A stretch of DNA of 64,000 nt from an uncultured Pseudoflavonifractor sp. GTDB lineage: Bacteria; Bacillota; Clostridia; Oscillospirales; Oscillospiraceae. The notes under the pieces were generated by a model. That model worked only from the letters and a program-made list of their open reading frames with translations, was not told the origin of the DNA and ran no database searches. Both the position numbers and the translations under genes were made by a program. Positions 19,189 through 26,310 of the stretch are shown in pieces. The stretch covers positions 141,591 to 205,590 of the forward strand of contig CANSYW010000002.1 in NCBI GenBank assembly GCA_947651395.1, in the 5' to 3' direction. Within the stretch, counting starts at the first letter, position 1; the number at the start of each line of letters is the position of its first letter.

Positions 19189-20175
19189 ATGAACTGGAGT
19201 GTTCTGGGCGCCGGAGCGCTGGAGTGTCTGGAGCGGCTGAATGGGGCGGGATGGGAGAGCTATCCCGTGGGTGGCTGTGTCCGGGATCTGCTGCTGGGCA
19301 GGCGTCCGGGGGATGTGGATCTGTGCACCGCCGCCCTGCCCCAGACGGTGATGGCCCTGTTTTCAAACGCCGTTCCCACCGGGCTCAAGCACGGTACCGT
19401 CACCGTCCCCACCGCCGACGGCCCCATTGAGATCACCACCTTCCGCCGGGAAGCGGGGTACGCCGACGCCAGGCACCCCGACGCCGTGGCCTTCGGGGTG
19501 AGTCTGGTTCAGGATCTGTCCCGCCGGGATTTTACCGTCAACGCCATGGCCCTCACCGGGGAGGGGGAGGTCATCGACCCCTTTGGAGGGAGGGAGGATC
19601 TGAAAGGAAAGCGCATCCGCTGTGTGGGGGAGCCCGACCGGCGTTTTTCCGAGGACGCCCTGCGCATGCTCCGGGCGGTGCGCTTCGCCGCCCAGCTGGG
19701 CTTTGAGCTGGAGGAGGGGACTGCCGCCGCCCTGGCCCGAAACGCTCCGTTCACCGCCAGGGTCTCCGGGGAACGGCTCAAGGCGGAGCTGGAGAAGACA
19801 CTTCTGTCCCCGGCGCCGGAGAAGGTGGGGGAGATGGTGGAGAGAGGGCTTCTGGATCACCTCTACGCTTTCCCCAGGGGGGTGGACTGGGCCGTTCTGG
19901 CAGACCTGCCTGCCGCCCAGGTGGAGCGCTGGCGGGGCTTCTGCGCCCTCACCGGCTTTCCCATCTCCGCCCTCCCCGTGGAGCGGAAGCTCCGCCGGGG
20001 GGTGGAGCACCCGGAGGCGGAGATCATCCCCACCCTGGCCCTCACGGCCCAGGATCTGATGGCTCTGGGCCTTCGGGGCCCGGCCATCAGCGCCGCCCAG
20101 AAGAAGCTGGCCCTCCGTGTTTTGGCGCATCCGGAGGAGAACGTCCCTGATGTTCTGCGTGACCTGCTGAAATAA
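19189..20175 (+). CDS. cca: CCA tRNA nucleotidyltransferase / poly(A) polymerase family
   Basis: A 328-residue class II nucleotidyltransferase that adds or repairs the 3' CCA of tRNA. The head domain has [20 protein letters not shown] with the catalytic DVDL carboxylates (about residues 39-42), then the RRDF motif (about 107), VIDPFGG and [18 protein letters not shown] (about 154-171). The C-terminal part is short, so it could be a CC- or A-adding form. ATG 19189 is chosen because GGAGG lies seven bases upstream; an in-frame ATG at 19183 sits on the SD. Transcribed divergently from murC. Confidence 0.9.
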   Translation: MNWSVLGAGALECLERLNGAGWESYPVGGCVRDLLLGRRPGDVDLCTAALPQTVMALFSNAVPTGLKHGTVTVPTADGPIEITTFRREAGYADARHPDAVAFGVSLVQDLSRRDFTVNAMALTGEGEVIDPFGGREDLKGKRIRCVGEPDRRFSEDALRMLRAVRFAAQLGFELEEGTAAALARNAPFTARVSGERLKAELEKTLLSPAPEKVGEMVERGLLDHLYAFPRGVDWAVLADLPAAQVERWRGFCALTGFPISALPVERKLRRGVEHPEAEIIPTLALTAQDLMALGLRGPAISAAQKKLALRVLAHPEENVPDVLRDLLK

Positions 20176-20177
20176 AC

Positions 20178-20222
20178 CCCTCCCGTTTCGCATATAGATG
20201 CGCTGACGGGAGGGCGTTTTTT
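20178..20222 (+). terminator. Terminator whose 3' arm is the yqfC Shine-Dalgarno
   Basis: CCCTCCCGT (20178-20186) pairs with ACGGGAGGG (20206-20214), with an inner CGCAT/ATGCG stem, followed by CGTTTTTT and immediately by the yqfC ATG. GGGAGGG is also the only SD for yqfC, eight bases from its start. Forming the hairpin would both end transcription and hide the SD. Confidence 0.75.
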
Positions 20223-20501
20223 ATGGACAAGAACCGGAAAAAAGAGGGGCTTTTGGAGCGGACCGCCCAGGTGTTTGATCTCCCAGGAGAGGTGGTGGGT
20301 CTTCCCCGGGTGGAGCTTACCGGGCGGGGAGAGCTGCGCATGGAGAACCACCGGGGCATTTTGGCCTATGGGCAGGAGGAGATCCTGGTCAGCGGGGGCA
20401 AGCTCCTGATCCGGGTGCGGGGGAGCGGCCTGGAGCTGAAGGCCATGACGGGAGACGAGCTGCTCATCACCGGGACCATCCTGTCGGTGGAGCTGGAATA
20501 G
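20223..20501 (+). CDS. yqfC: Sporulation protein YqfC
   Basis: A 92-residue protein of the YqfC/YabP family, needed for sporulation in Bacillus and acting with YqfD. The family pattern is visible: LPGEVVGLPRVELTGRGELR, ENHRGILAYGQEEILV and IRVRGSGLELKAMTGDEL, ending in GTILSVELE. It is followed about 100 bases later by yqfD, as in other spore formers. The start ATG directly abuts a T-run, and its SD lies in the 3' arm of the preceding hairpin, so expression may depend on read-through and hairpin opening. Confidence 0.92.
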   Translation: MDKNRKKEGLLERTAQVFDLPGEVVGLPRVELTGRGELRMENHRGILAYGQEEILVSGGKLLIRVRGSGLELKAMTGDELLITGTILSVELE

Positions 20502-20534
20502 GGCTTTCAGGATAGCCGGAGTCATAGGAAGGAT

Positions 20535-20556
20535 GGCCGGGCGAGGGCGCCCGGCC
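20535..20556. repeat. REP-like palindrome between yqfC and yqfD
   Basis: GGCCGGGCG (20535-20543), loop AGGG, CGCCCGGCC (20548-20556), followed by CCAC. The G+C-rich arms and 3' flank resemble the palindromes at 22984, 23139, 24242 and 40429. Confidence 0.6.
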
Positions 20557-20603
20557 CCACAATGATGAAGAGAACGGCGGGACATGGGAAAGGGGAGGAC
20601 GGC

Positions 20604-21806
20604 ATGGCGGTAAGAGATGTGGTGAATCTCCTCCGGGGCAGTGTGAGCCTGGAGGTGACGGGAGAGTTTCCGGAGCGTTTTTTGAATCTGTGCGCCCAGC
20701 GGGGCTCGGCCTTCTGGGGGGTGGACTGGCCGGACAGCCACACCCTGCGGCTCACTGTGGCCTGGCAGGACAGGGCGGGGCTGGAGGAGCTGGCGGAGCG
20801 GACCGGCTGTGTGATCGCCCAGGGGGGAAAGCGGGGACTGCCCCCCTTTTTGACGCGGTTTAAAAAACGGTACGCTCTGCTGGCGGGGCTGACGGCGGCC
20901 CTGCTGGCCTTCTGTCTGCTGGGGCGGGTGGTAATGGTGGTGGAGGTGGAGGGGAACGAGCGGGTCCCCTCCGCGGTCATCCTCACCGAGCTGCGGCGGC
21001 TGGGACTGCGGCCGGGGGCCTACGGGCCCGGGCTCTCGGTCCGGGATATCTCCAACGAGGCCCTTTTGCGTATGGAGGATCTGTCCTGGATGGCGGTGAA
21101 TCTCCACGGGATCCGGGCGCAGGTGCTGGTGCGGGAAAAGATCCCCAAGCCGGAGCTGCTGGATGAGACGATCCTGGGGGACATTGTGGCGGAGGCCCCC
21201 GGGATCGTCACCCGGGTGGAGACCTGGGCGGGGGATCCGGCGGTGGAGGAGGGGGACACCGTCCTCGCCGGGGAGGTGCTCATCCGGGGCTCGGTGCGGA
21301 TGGATCCGCCCCAGTACAGCGAGCGGGAACCCTTGTGGATGGCGGTTCGGGCCATGGGCCGGGTGGAGGGGCGCACCTGGCGGATCCTCACGGCCTCCAT
21401 CCCGCTGACGGCGGAGGTCAAGGCGCCCACAGGGGAGGAGAAGACCTTCTGGTCTGCCACGATTTTGGGGCAGCGGGTGAATTTTTACCAAAACAGTGGA
21501 ATTCCCTTTGACAGATATGATAAAATAAGCAAGACGTGGAATGTGAGACTTCCCGGGGGAAGCCTGCCCTTCACCCTGCGCAGGGAGATCTGTCAGGGCT
21601 GGGAGACGGCGGAGACCTCCATCGACCTGCAGGCTGCCCAGGCCATGCTGGAGCAGCAGCTGCTCCGGCGGCTCCAGGATCAGCTGGGTCAGACGGGGAC
21701 GGTGGTGAGCCACAGCTTTTCCGCGCAGGAGACCGGGGAAGGATTGAAGGTCACCCTCACCGCCGAGTGCGAGGAGGAACTGGGCCGGTTTATACCGGCG
21801 GCATAA
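20604..21806 (+). CDS. yqfD: Sporulation protein YqfD
   Basis: A 400-residue membrane protein required for sporulation. It has an N-terminal cytosolic domain (DVVNLLRGSVSLEVTGEFPE), one membrane helix (about residues 90-112, YALLAGLTAALLAFCLLG), a POTRA-like region (VEVEGNERVPSAVILTEL) and a long extracytoplasmic part. It matches family length and is placed between yqfC and phoH as in Bacillus. ATG 20604 with AGGGGAGG upstream is preferred to an in-frame ATG at 20562 that lies next to a palindromic repeat. Confidence 0.93.
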   Translation: MAVRDVVNLLRGSVSLEVTGEFPERFLNLCAQRGSAFWGVDWPDSHTLRLTVAWQDRAGLEELAERTGCVIAQGGKRGLPPFLTRFKKRYALLAGLTAALLAFCLLGRVVMVVEVEGNERVPSAVILTELRRLGLRPGAYGPGLSVRDISNEALLRMEDLSWMAVNLHGIRAQVLVREKIPKPELLDETILGDIVAEAPGIVTRVETWAGDPAVEEGDTVLAGEVLIRGSVRMDPPQYSEREPLWMAVRAMGRVEGRTWRILTASIPLTAEVKAPTGEEKTFWSATILGQRVNFYQNSGIPFDRYDKISKTWNVRLPGGSLPFTLRREICQGWETAETSIDLQAAQAMLEQQLLRRLQDQLGQTGTVVSHSFSAQETGEGLKVTLTAECEEELGRFIPAA

Positions 21807-21833
21807 GAATGTGATACAAAGGAGAGACAGGAT

Positions 21834-22802
21834 TTGACAGAACAGACCATATCGGTGGAGCGCATGGAACTGGCGGTGAACCTTTTCGGTTCCCTGGATG
21901 AAAATGTGAAGCTGATCGAAAAGGAGCTGGGCGTCTCGGTGGTGAACCGAGACGGAGAGTTAAAGCTTTCCGGTGAGGATCCGGAGGCGGTGCTCCATGC
22001 CGTTCAAGCGGTAGAGGGTCTTTTGAAGGTCATTGGCCGGGGGGAGACCGTCACCGAGCAGAATGTGCGCTATATCCTCAATCTGGTCAAGGCGGGGCAC
22101 GCCGACAAGATCGGGGAGCTGTCCAACGATGTGCTGTGCATCACCGCCAAGGGCAAGCCCATCAAGGCCAAGACCCTGGGCCAGAAGCGATATGTGGAGG
22201 CCATCCGCAAAAACCTGGTGACTCTGGGCGTGGGGCCTGCCGGTACGGGCAAGACCTACCTGGCGGTGGCCGCCGCGGTGGCCGCCTTCCGGGCGGGGGA
22301 GGTCAACCGGATCATCCTTACCCGGCCCGCCGTGGAGGCGGGGGAGCGGCTGGGCTTTCTCCCCGGAGATCTCCAGAGCAAGGTGGATCCCTACCTGCGG
22401 CCCCTCTACGACGCCCTGTTCGAGATGCTGGGGCCCGAGACCTATCAGAAGTACGTGGAGCGGGGCAACATCGAGGTGGCTCCCCTGGCCTATATGCGGG
22501 GCCGCACCCTGGACGACAGCTTCATCATCCTGGACGAGGCCCAGAACACCTCCCGGGAGCAGATGAAGATGTTCCTCACCCGGATGGGTTTTGGCAGTAA
22601 GATCGTCATCACCGGCGACATCACCCAGATCGACCTGCCCAGTGACACCGTCAGCGGACTGCGGGAGGTGATGCGGGTGCTCAAAGGGGTGGAGGACATC
22701 GCCATCTGCACCCTGTCGGGCTCCGACGTGGTGCGCCACGTGATCGTCCAGAGGATCATCAAGGCGTATGAGGTGGATGAGGAGCGGCGGAAGAAGAAAT
22801 AA
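21834..22802 (+). CDS. phoH: PhoH family ATPase
   Basis: A 322-residue P-loop protein. An N-terminal KH-like region (FGSLDENVKLIEKELGVSVV) leads to the PhoH ATPase core with Walker A GPAGTGKTYLAVAAAV (about 138-153), TRPAVEAGERLGFLPGDL (about 169-186), Walker B FIILDEAQNTSREQMKMF (about 229-246) and RMGFGSKIVITGDITQIDLP. It is linked to RNA metabolism and often paired with YbeY. It starts at TTG 21834, with AAGGAGAG eight bases upstream. The usual downstream neighbour ybeY is displaced by about 1.5 kb of extra genes. Confidence 0.94.
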   Translation: MTEQTISVERMELAVNLFGSLDENVKLIEKELGVSVVNRDGELKLSGEDPEAVLHAVQAVEGLLKVIGRGETVTEQNVRYILNLVKAGHADKIGELSNDVLCITAKGKPIKAKTLGQKRYVEAIRKNLVTLGVGPAGTGKTYLAVAAAVAAFRAGEVNRIILTRPAVEAGERLGFLPGDLQSKVDPYLRPLYDALFEMLGPETYQKYVERGNIEVAPLAYMRGRTLDDSFIILDEAQNTSREQMKMFLTRMGFGSKIVITGDITQIDLPSDTVSGLREVMRVLKGVEDIAICTLSGSDVVRHVIVQRIIKAYEVDEERRKKK

Positions 22803-22859
22803 AAGGCGGGGGAATTTACCTGGATCAGAACCCCGTTTTTATACAGAAAAGAGTTATGT

Positions 22860-23369
22860 ATGGAAGAAGAGAGAAGGATCAGAAAGCCTCTGCGTTTAAA
22901 AGGCTATGATTACAGCGGAGCGGGGTATTATTTTGTGACGATATGTACCCAAAACCGGATCCGACTTTTCGGAGATGGGGGACGGGCGGGTTTGGAACCC
23001 GCCCCTACGAACGCTTTTGGGGAACTTGTTACGCAAACATGGTTGGAATTACCTGCTCATACAGTTGGTATCCGTGTGGACAAATTTGTGGTGATGCCGA
23101 ACCATTTTCATGGTATCGTGATATTGGAAAACGGTTGTGTAGGGGCGGGTTCCAAACCCGCCCAGACACCTCTTTCCGAAGCGATGAGGCAATTTAAAAC
23201 ATTTTCGGCCCGAAAAATCAACCAAATGCGGGGAACGCCGGGGATCTCCATTTGGCAAAAGGGCTACTACGACCACATCATCCGCAATGAACCTGATTAC
23301 CTCCGCATCTGGCAATACATCGACGAAAACCCCGCCAAATGGGCCGAGGACGAATACTATACCCCCTGA
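22860..23369 (+). CDS. REP-associated tyrosine transposase (RAYT/Y1-Tnp-like) with internal palindromes
   Basis: A 169-residue IS200-like/RAYT enzyme, a single-strand HUH nuclease. Core motifs: YYFVTICTQNRIRLFG (about 28-43), the HUH pair in VVMPNHFHGIVIL (about 77-89) and the catalytic Tyr region KGYYDHIIRNEPDYLRIWQYI (about 138-157). Two inverted copies of a 25-base REP-like palindrome lie inside the reading frame and encode GRAGLEPAPT and VGAGSKPAQT. Both keep the frame. It appears intact and domesticated rather than part of a transposon, since no terminal repeats were seen. It interrupts the usual phoH-ybeY neighbourhood. Confidence 0.9.
   Translation: MEEERRIRKPLRLKGYDYSGAGYYFVTICTQNRIRLFGDGGRAGLEPAPTNAFGELVTQTWLELPAHTVGIRVDKFVVMPNHFHGIVILENGCVGAGSKPAQTPLSEAMRQFKTFSARKINQMRGTPGISIWQKGYYDHIIRNEPDYLRIWQYIDENPAKWAEDEYYTP
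22984..23008. repeat. REP-like palindrome inside the RAYT gene (copy 1)
   Basis: GGGCGGGTT, loop TGG, AACCCGCCC, then CTAC. All 25 bases are the exact reverse complement of 23139-23163. Confidence 0.85.
23139..23163. repeat. REP-like palindrome inside the RAYT gene (copy 2, inverted)
   Basis: GTAG then GGGCGGGTT, loop CCA, AACCCGCCC. The inverted partner of copy 1, about 130 bases away. Confidence 0.85.
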
Positions 23370-23478
23370 CGCAACCCAAAGGTTACACATAGAAACGGCA
23401 AATCCCTGGGCAAAATGGGACAAGGTATCTATACTTACCCCATTCCGGCCCCATGGGGCCAAGTATGAGGTGATACGT

Positions 23479-23925
23479 ATGAGTATGGGCGCCAGACTGG
23501 CCCAGGAGCGAAGAAGTCAAAACCTGACCCAGGAACAGCTTGCGGAAAAGCTGGGGGTCACCCGGCAGGCGGTTTCCCGCTGGGAGTCGGACACCGCCTA
23601 CCCCGAGACCGACAAGATCCTCCGTATGGCCGCTCTCTTTGGTGTGAGCTGCGACTATCTGCTGGGTGTCGGGAGCGAGACGGGCAGCGCACCGCCCTCC
23701 CCGGTGACCCGCCTTCTCCGGGAGACGGTGGGCAAAAAGGTGCTGCTGGTCTTCTACGAGGAGGAGAATTTCATCTTCTGCGACTACGCCCTCATCCTGG
23801 ACTTTGACGGGGGCTGGGCCAACGTGGAGTTTGTGAGAGAGAAGAAAGACAAGCGGGAGACCCGCCTCATTCCCCTGTCCTCCATCCGCACCATCACCAT
23901 CCTGGACGAGGGGGGTGAGGGCTGA
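23479..23925 (+). CDS. XRE-family regulator with C-terminal small beta domain
   Basis: A 148-residue protein. Residues about 3-66 are a Cro/C1-type HTH (AQERRSQNLTQEQLAEKLGV, TRQAVSRWESDTAYPETDKI). The C-terminal 60 residues (from VGKKVLLVFYEEENFIFC to LSSIRTITILDE) align by eye with the C-terminal half of the next protein, suggesting a shared fold, perhaps a small beta-barrel. ATG 23479 has GAGGTG six bases upstream. Its stop overlaps the next ATG (TGATG), so the two are probably co-translated. Confidence 0.82.
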   Translation: MSMGARLAQERRSQNLTQEQLAEKLGVTRQAVSRWESDTAYPETDKILRMAALFGVSCDYLLGVGSETGSAPPSPVTRLLRETVGKKVLLVFYEEENFIFCDYALILDFDGGWANVEFVREKKDKRETRLIPLSSIRTITILDEGGEG

Positions 23926-24242
23926 TGGATACCTTTGGCGTTTTTGGCCTCATGGGCTTTGTCATGGCGATCTTTGCGCTGGAGCAGGTCAAGCGGCTGG
24001 AGCGGACCCTGCGGGAGAACAACATCCGCCCCGGAGGGACAGGCTCTTTGGGCGGCCAGCTCCGGGCCAAGGTGGGAAAGACCGTGGACATCACCCTTTA
24101 CGAGAGCGGGGGCAGCACCACCACCTCCTGCAAAGTGCTGGATGTGGACGAGGAGTGGGCCAGGGTGCTGCGCAACGAGGGGAAAAAGAACCAGCGGGAG
24201 CTGCTGATCCGGCTGGCGGACGTGAAGCAGATCAAATCATAG
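23925..24242 (+). CDS. Membrane-anchored partner sharing the regulator's C-terminal domain
   Basis: A 105-residue protein. One membrane helix (about residues 3-20, TFGVFGLMGFVMAIFAL) and a short coiled-coil-like stretch (EQVKRLERTLRENNI) lead to a cytosolic domain (about 50-103) starting VGKTVDITLYESGGSTTTSC and ending LLIRLADVKQIKS. This domain matches the C-terminus of the preceding HTH protein in length and hydrophobic pattern. A role in tethering or titrating the regulator at the membrane is inference. It starts by TGATG overlap and ends next to a REP-like palindrome. Confidence 0.72.
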   Translation: MDTFGVFGLMGFVMAIFALEQVKRLERTLRENNIRPGGTGSLGGQLRAKVGKTVDITLYESGGSTTTSCKVLDVDEEWARVLRNEGKKNQRELLIRLADVKQIKS

Positions 24243-24264
24243 GGGATGGGTTCAAAACCCGCCC
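24242..24264. repeat. Degenerate REP-like palindrome upstream of the ybeY fusion
   Basis: GGGGATGGGTTC-AAAACCCGCCC differs from the RAYT-internal palindromes by a few bases. It lies at the 3' end of the membrane-partner gene. Confidence 0.65.
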
Positions 24265-24299
24265 GGTGGAGCACAGAGAAGAGAGAGGGAGATCCGGCC

Positions 24300-25211
24300 A
24301 TGGGCATTTACACATGGGGCGATTTCCGGGCGGAGATCGACGAGGAAGCCACCCGGGCCTGGTATGAGAAAGCTGAGGAGTGGGACTGCACCTGCGGCCA
24401 CTGCCGGAATTTCATGCTTTTGGCAGAGGAACGCCGGCTGCCGAAGGAGCTGCTGGAGATTTTGGATAAGCTGGGCGTCTCCCCGGAGAAGGCCAGCTAT
24501 GTCTGTGAGCTTTACGATAAGGCCGAGAAGATCTGCTATCAGGTCAATTACCGCCTGGCCGGCCGGGTGCTGGAGGGGCCGGAAAAGGCGGCTTTCCCTC
24601 TTGGAGAGATAGGATTGCTGTGCGGCCGGGAGACTGCGCCCGGCTCCGCTGACGACTTCCCGGAACCTTTTTTTGATTTGATGTACTTCCTCTGGCTTCC
24701 CTGGATCGACCACATCCCTCTTGGCCCCCATGAGATCATCCTCTCCTCTGACCTGGAGGAGGATACCTCGGAGCTGGAGAGCCTCTTGCGGCGGGTCATA
24801 CCAGCGGCCCTTTCCATTGAGGGTGTGACCGTCCCCTGGGAGGTGGACGTGCTCCTCACCGACGACGCCGGTATCCACGCCATCAACCTGGCCCAGCGCG
24901 GGGTGGATCAGCCCACCGACGTTTTGAGCTTCCCCATGCTGGAGCTGACCCCGGGGGACAAGCCCCTGGCGGCCGACGCCGATCCCGGCACGGGTCTGGT
25001 TCCCCTGGGGGATATGGTTCTGAACCTTGACAGGGTGAAGAGCCAGGGAGAGGAATACGGCCACGGCCCCAAGCGGGAGGCGGCCTATCTGGCGGTACAT
25101 TCCGTGCTCCACCTGCTGGGCTATGACCACATGGACGAAGGGCCCATGAAGGCCCAGATGCGCACGCGGGAAGAGGCCATCCTGGCCCAGCTGGGCATTA
25201 CGAGAGGATAG
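24300..25211 (+). CDS. ybeY: Fusion of an unknown N-terminal domain to endoribonuclease YbeY
   Basis: YbeY is a zinc endoribonuclease for 16S rRNA 3' maturation and ribosome quality control. The C-terminal part of this 303-residue product (about 145-303) is a complete YbeY: VDVLLTDDAGIHAINLAQRG, QPTDVLSFPML and the metal motif HSVLHLLGYDH. The first 140 residues are an added domain with CTCGHC (about 33-38), helices (KELLEILDKLGVSPEKASYV) and PFFDLMYFLWLPWIDHIP. I do not recognise this domain. Normal YbeY is about 150-170 residues. There is no SD or in-frame ATG at the junction, so both parts should be made as one protein. SD AGAGAGGGAG before ATG. Confidence 0.88.
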   Translation: MGIYTWGDFRAEIDEEATRAWYEKAEEWDCTCGHCRNFMLLAEERRLPKELLEILDKLGVSPEKASYVCELYDKAEKICYQVNYRLAGRVLEGPEKAAFPLGEIGLLCGRETAPGSADDFPEPFFDLMYFLWLPWIDHIPLGPHEIILSSDLEEDTSELESLLRRVIPAALSIEGVTVPWEVDVLLTDDAGIHAINLAQRGVDQPTDVLSFPMLELTPGDKPLAADADPGTGLVPLGDMVLNLDRVKSQGEEYGHGPKREAAYLAVHSVLHLLGYDHMDEGPMKAQMRTREEAILAQLGITRG

Positions 25212-25217
25212 AGAGAT

Positions 25218-26282
25218 ATGGAAGAAAAACGCCTGCCGGAAAAGCAGAGGGATCTGAACCTGGACTTCATCCGGGGCCTGGCCGCCTTTTTGGTCATCGC
25301 CGTCCACTTTATGATGATGAGCGAGTTCTACTACCAGACCATGGCGGGGGGACGGATGTATCTGCTGGGCTGTGTGCGTATGGCCTTTATGAACTGCGTG
25401 CCCCTGTTCCTCCTTCTCAGCGGCTATTTGTGCTGTGAGAAGAAGCTGTCCAAGAGCTACTACCTGGGGGTGCTCCGGGTGGTGGTGGCCTATCTGCTGT
25501 GCAGCGGCGTGAGCGTCTTCTACCGCTGGTGGCGGCTGGGGGAGGAGATGAGCCTGCTCCACGCCGGGCGCATGGTGCTGGACTACTCCGGCATTGCCAC
25601 CGGATGGTACATTGAGATGTATCTGGGCCTGTTCCTGCTCATCCCCTTCCTCAACATGCTCTGGAGAGGGGCGGAGAGCAAGGGGGCCCGCAAGGCCCTC
25701 ATTGTCACCCTGCTGGTTTTGGCCAGCCTTCCGGTGCTGGTGAATGTCAGGTACAGCATCCTGCCCGACTGGTGGAAGGGGATCTATCCCCTGGCCTACT
25801 ACTTCCTGGGGGCCTGGTTCCGTACCTATGATACCCGCATCTCCTGGGGCAAGGGGCTTCTGGGCTTCCTGGCCGCCGTCGCCGCCGGCGGGGCACTGGT
25901 CTATGTCACCAGCCGGAACCAGATGTTCGTCTGGACGGAGGCCACCGACTGGGCGGGGCCCACGGTGGTGTGCTCGGCCTGCCTGCTGTTCCTCGTGCTC
26001 CGGCAGATCAGGCTGGACGGACTTCCCGGAGGTGTGAAGTGGTGCATTGCCAAAGGCTCGGAGCTGTCGCTGAACATCTACCTGGTGTCCTGGTGCTTCG
26101 ATAACGCCTTTTACCCCGTCCTGTGGGAGAAAGTCCCCGATTTCATGGCCCGGATGCCCTTCTTCCCGGTGATGACCCTGGCGGTCTACTTCTGCTCGGC
26201 CCTGGTGGCTCAGGTGCTGGAGTGGCTGGGCAAGGGGATCGTGAAGGCGCTCAGGGCCGTCGGGGACCGGAAGAGAACATAA
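25218..26282 (+). CDS. Acyltransferase 3 family membrane protein
   Basis: A 354-residue polytopic membrane protein of the acyltransferase-3 (O-acetyltransferase) family. It has the N-terminal motif NLDFIRGLAAFLVIAVHFMM (about 15-34, with the conserved R and H), about ten hydrophobic segments, PLFLLLSGYLCCEKKLSKSY, and ATGWYIEMYLGLFLLIPFL. Such enzymes acylate surface sugars; the substrate cannot be told. It starts six bases after the ybeY fusion and lies upstream of era, in place of the dgkA and cdd genes often found there. Confidence 0.88.
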   Translation: MEEKRLPEKQRDLNLDFIRGLAAFLVIAVHFMMMSEFYYQTMAGGRMYLLGCVRMAFMNCVPLFLLLSGYLCCEKKLSKSYYLGVLRVVVAYLLCSGVSVFYRWWRLGEEMSLLHAGRMVLDYSGIATGWYIEMYLGLFLLIPFLNMLWRGAESKGARKALIVTLLVLASLPVLVNVRYSILPDWWKGIYPLAYYFLGAWFRTYDTRISWGKGLLGFLAAVAAGGALVYVTSRNQMFVWTEATDWAGPTVVCSACLLFLVLRQIRLDGLPGGVKWCIAKGSELSLNIYLVSWCFDNAFYPVLWEKVPDFMARMPFFPVMTLAVYFCSALVAQVLEWLGKGIVKALRAVGDRKRT

Positions 26283-26310
26283 AAACGCTCTGAAAGAGAG
26301 GATCACTGTA

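Noticed and set aside
22860..23369. Complete IS200/IS605 insertion sequence
   Set aside because: Only a RAYT-like gene is present; no TnpB, left/right end hairpins or target site were identified.
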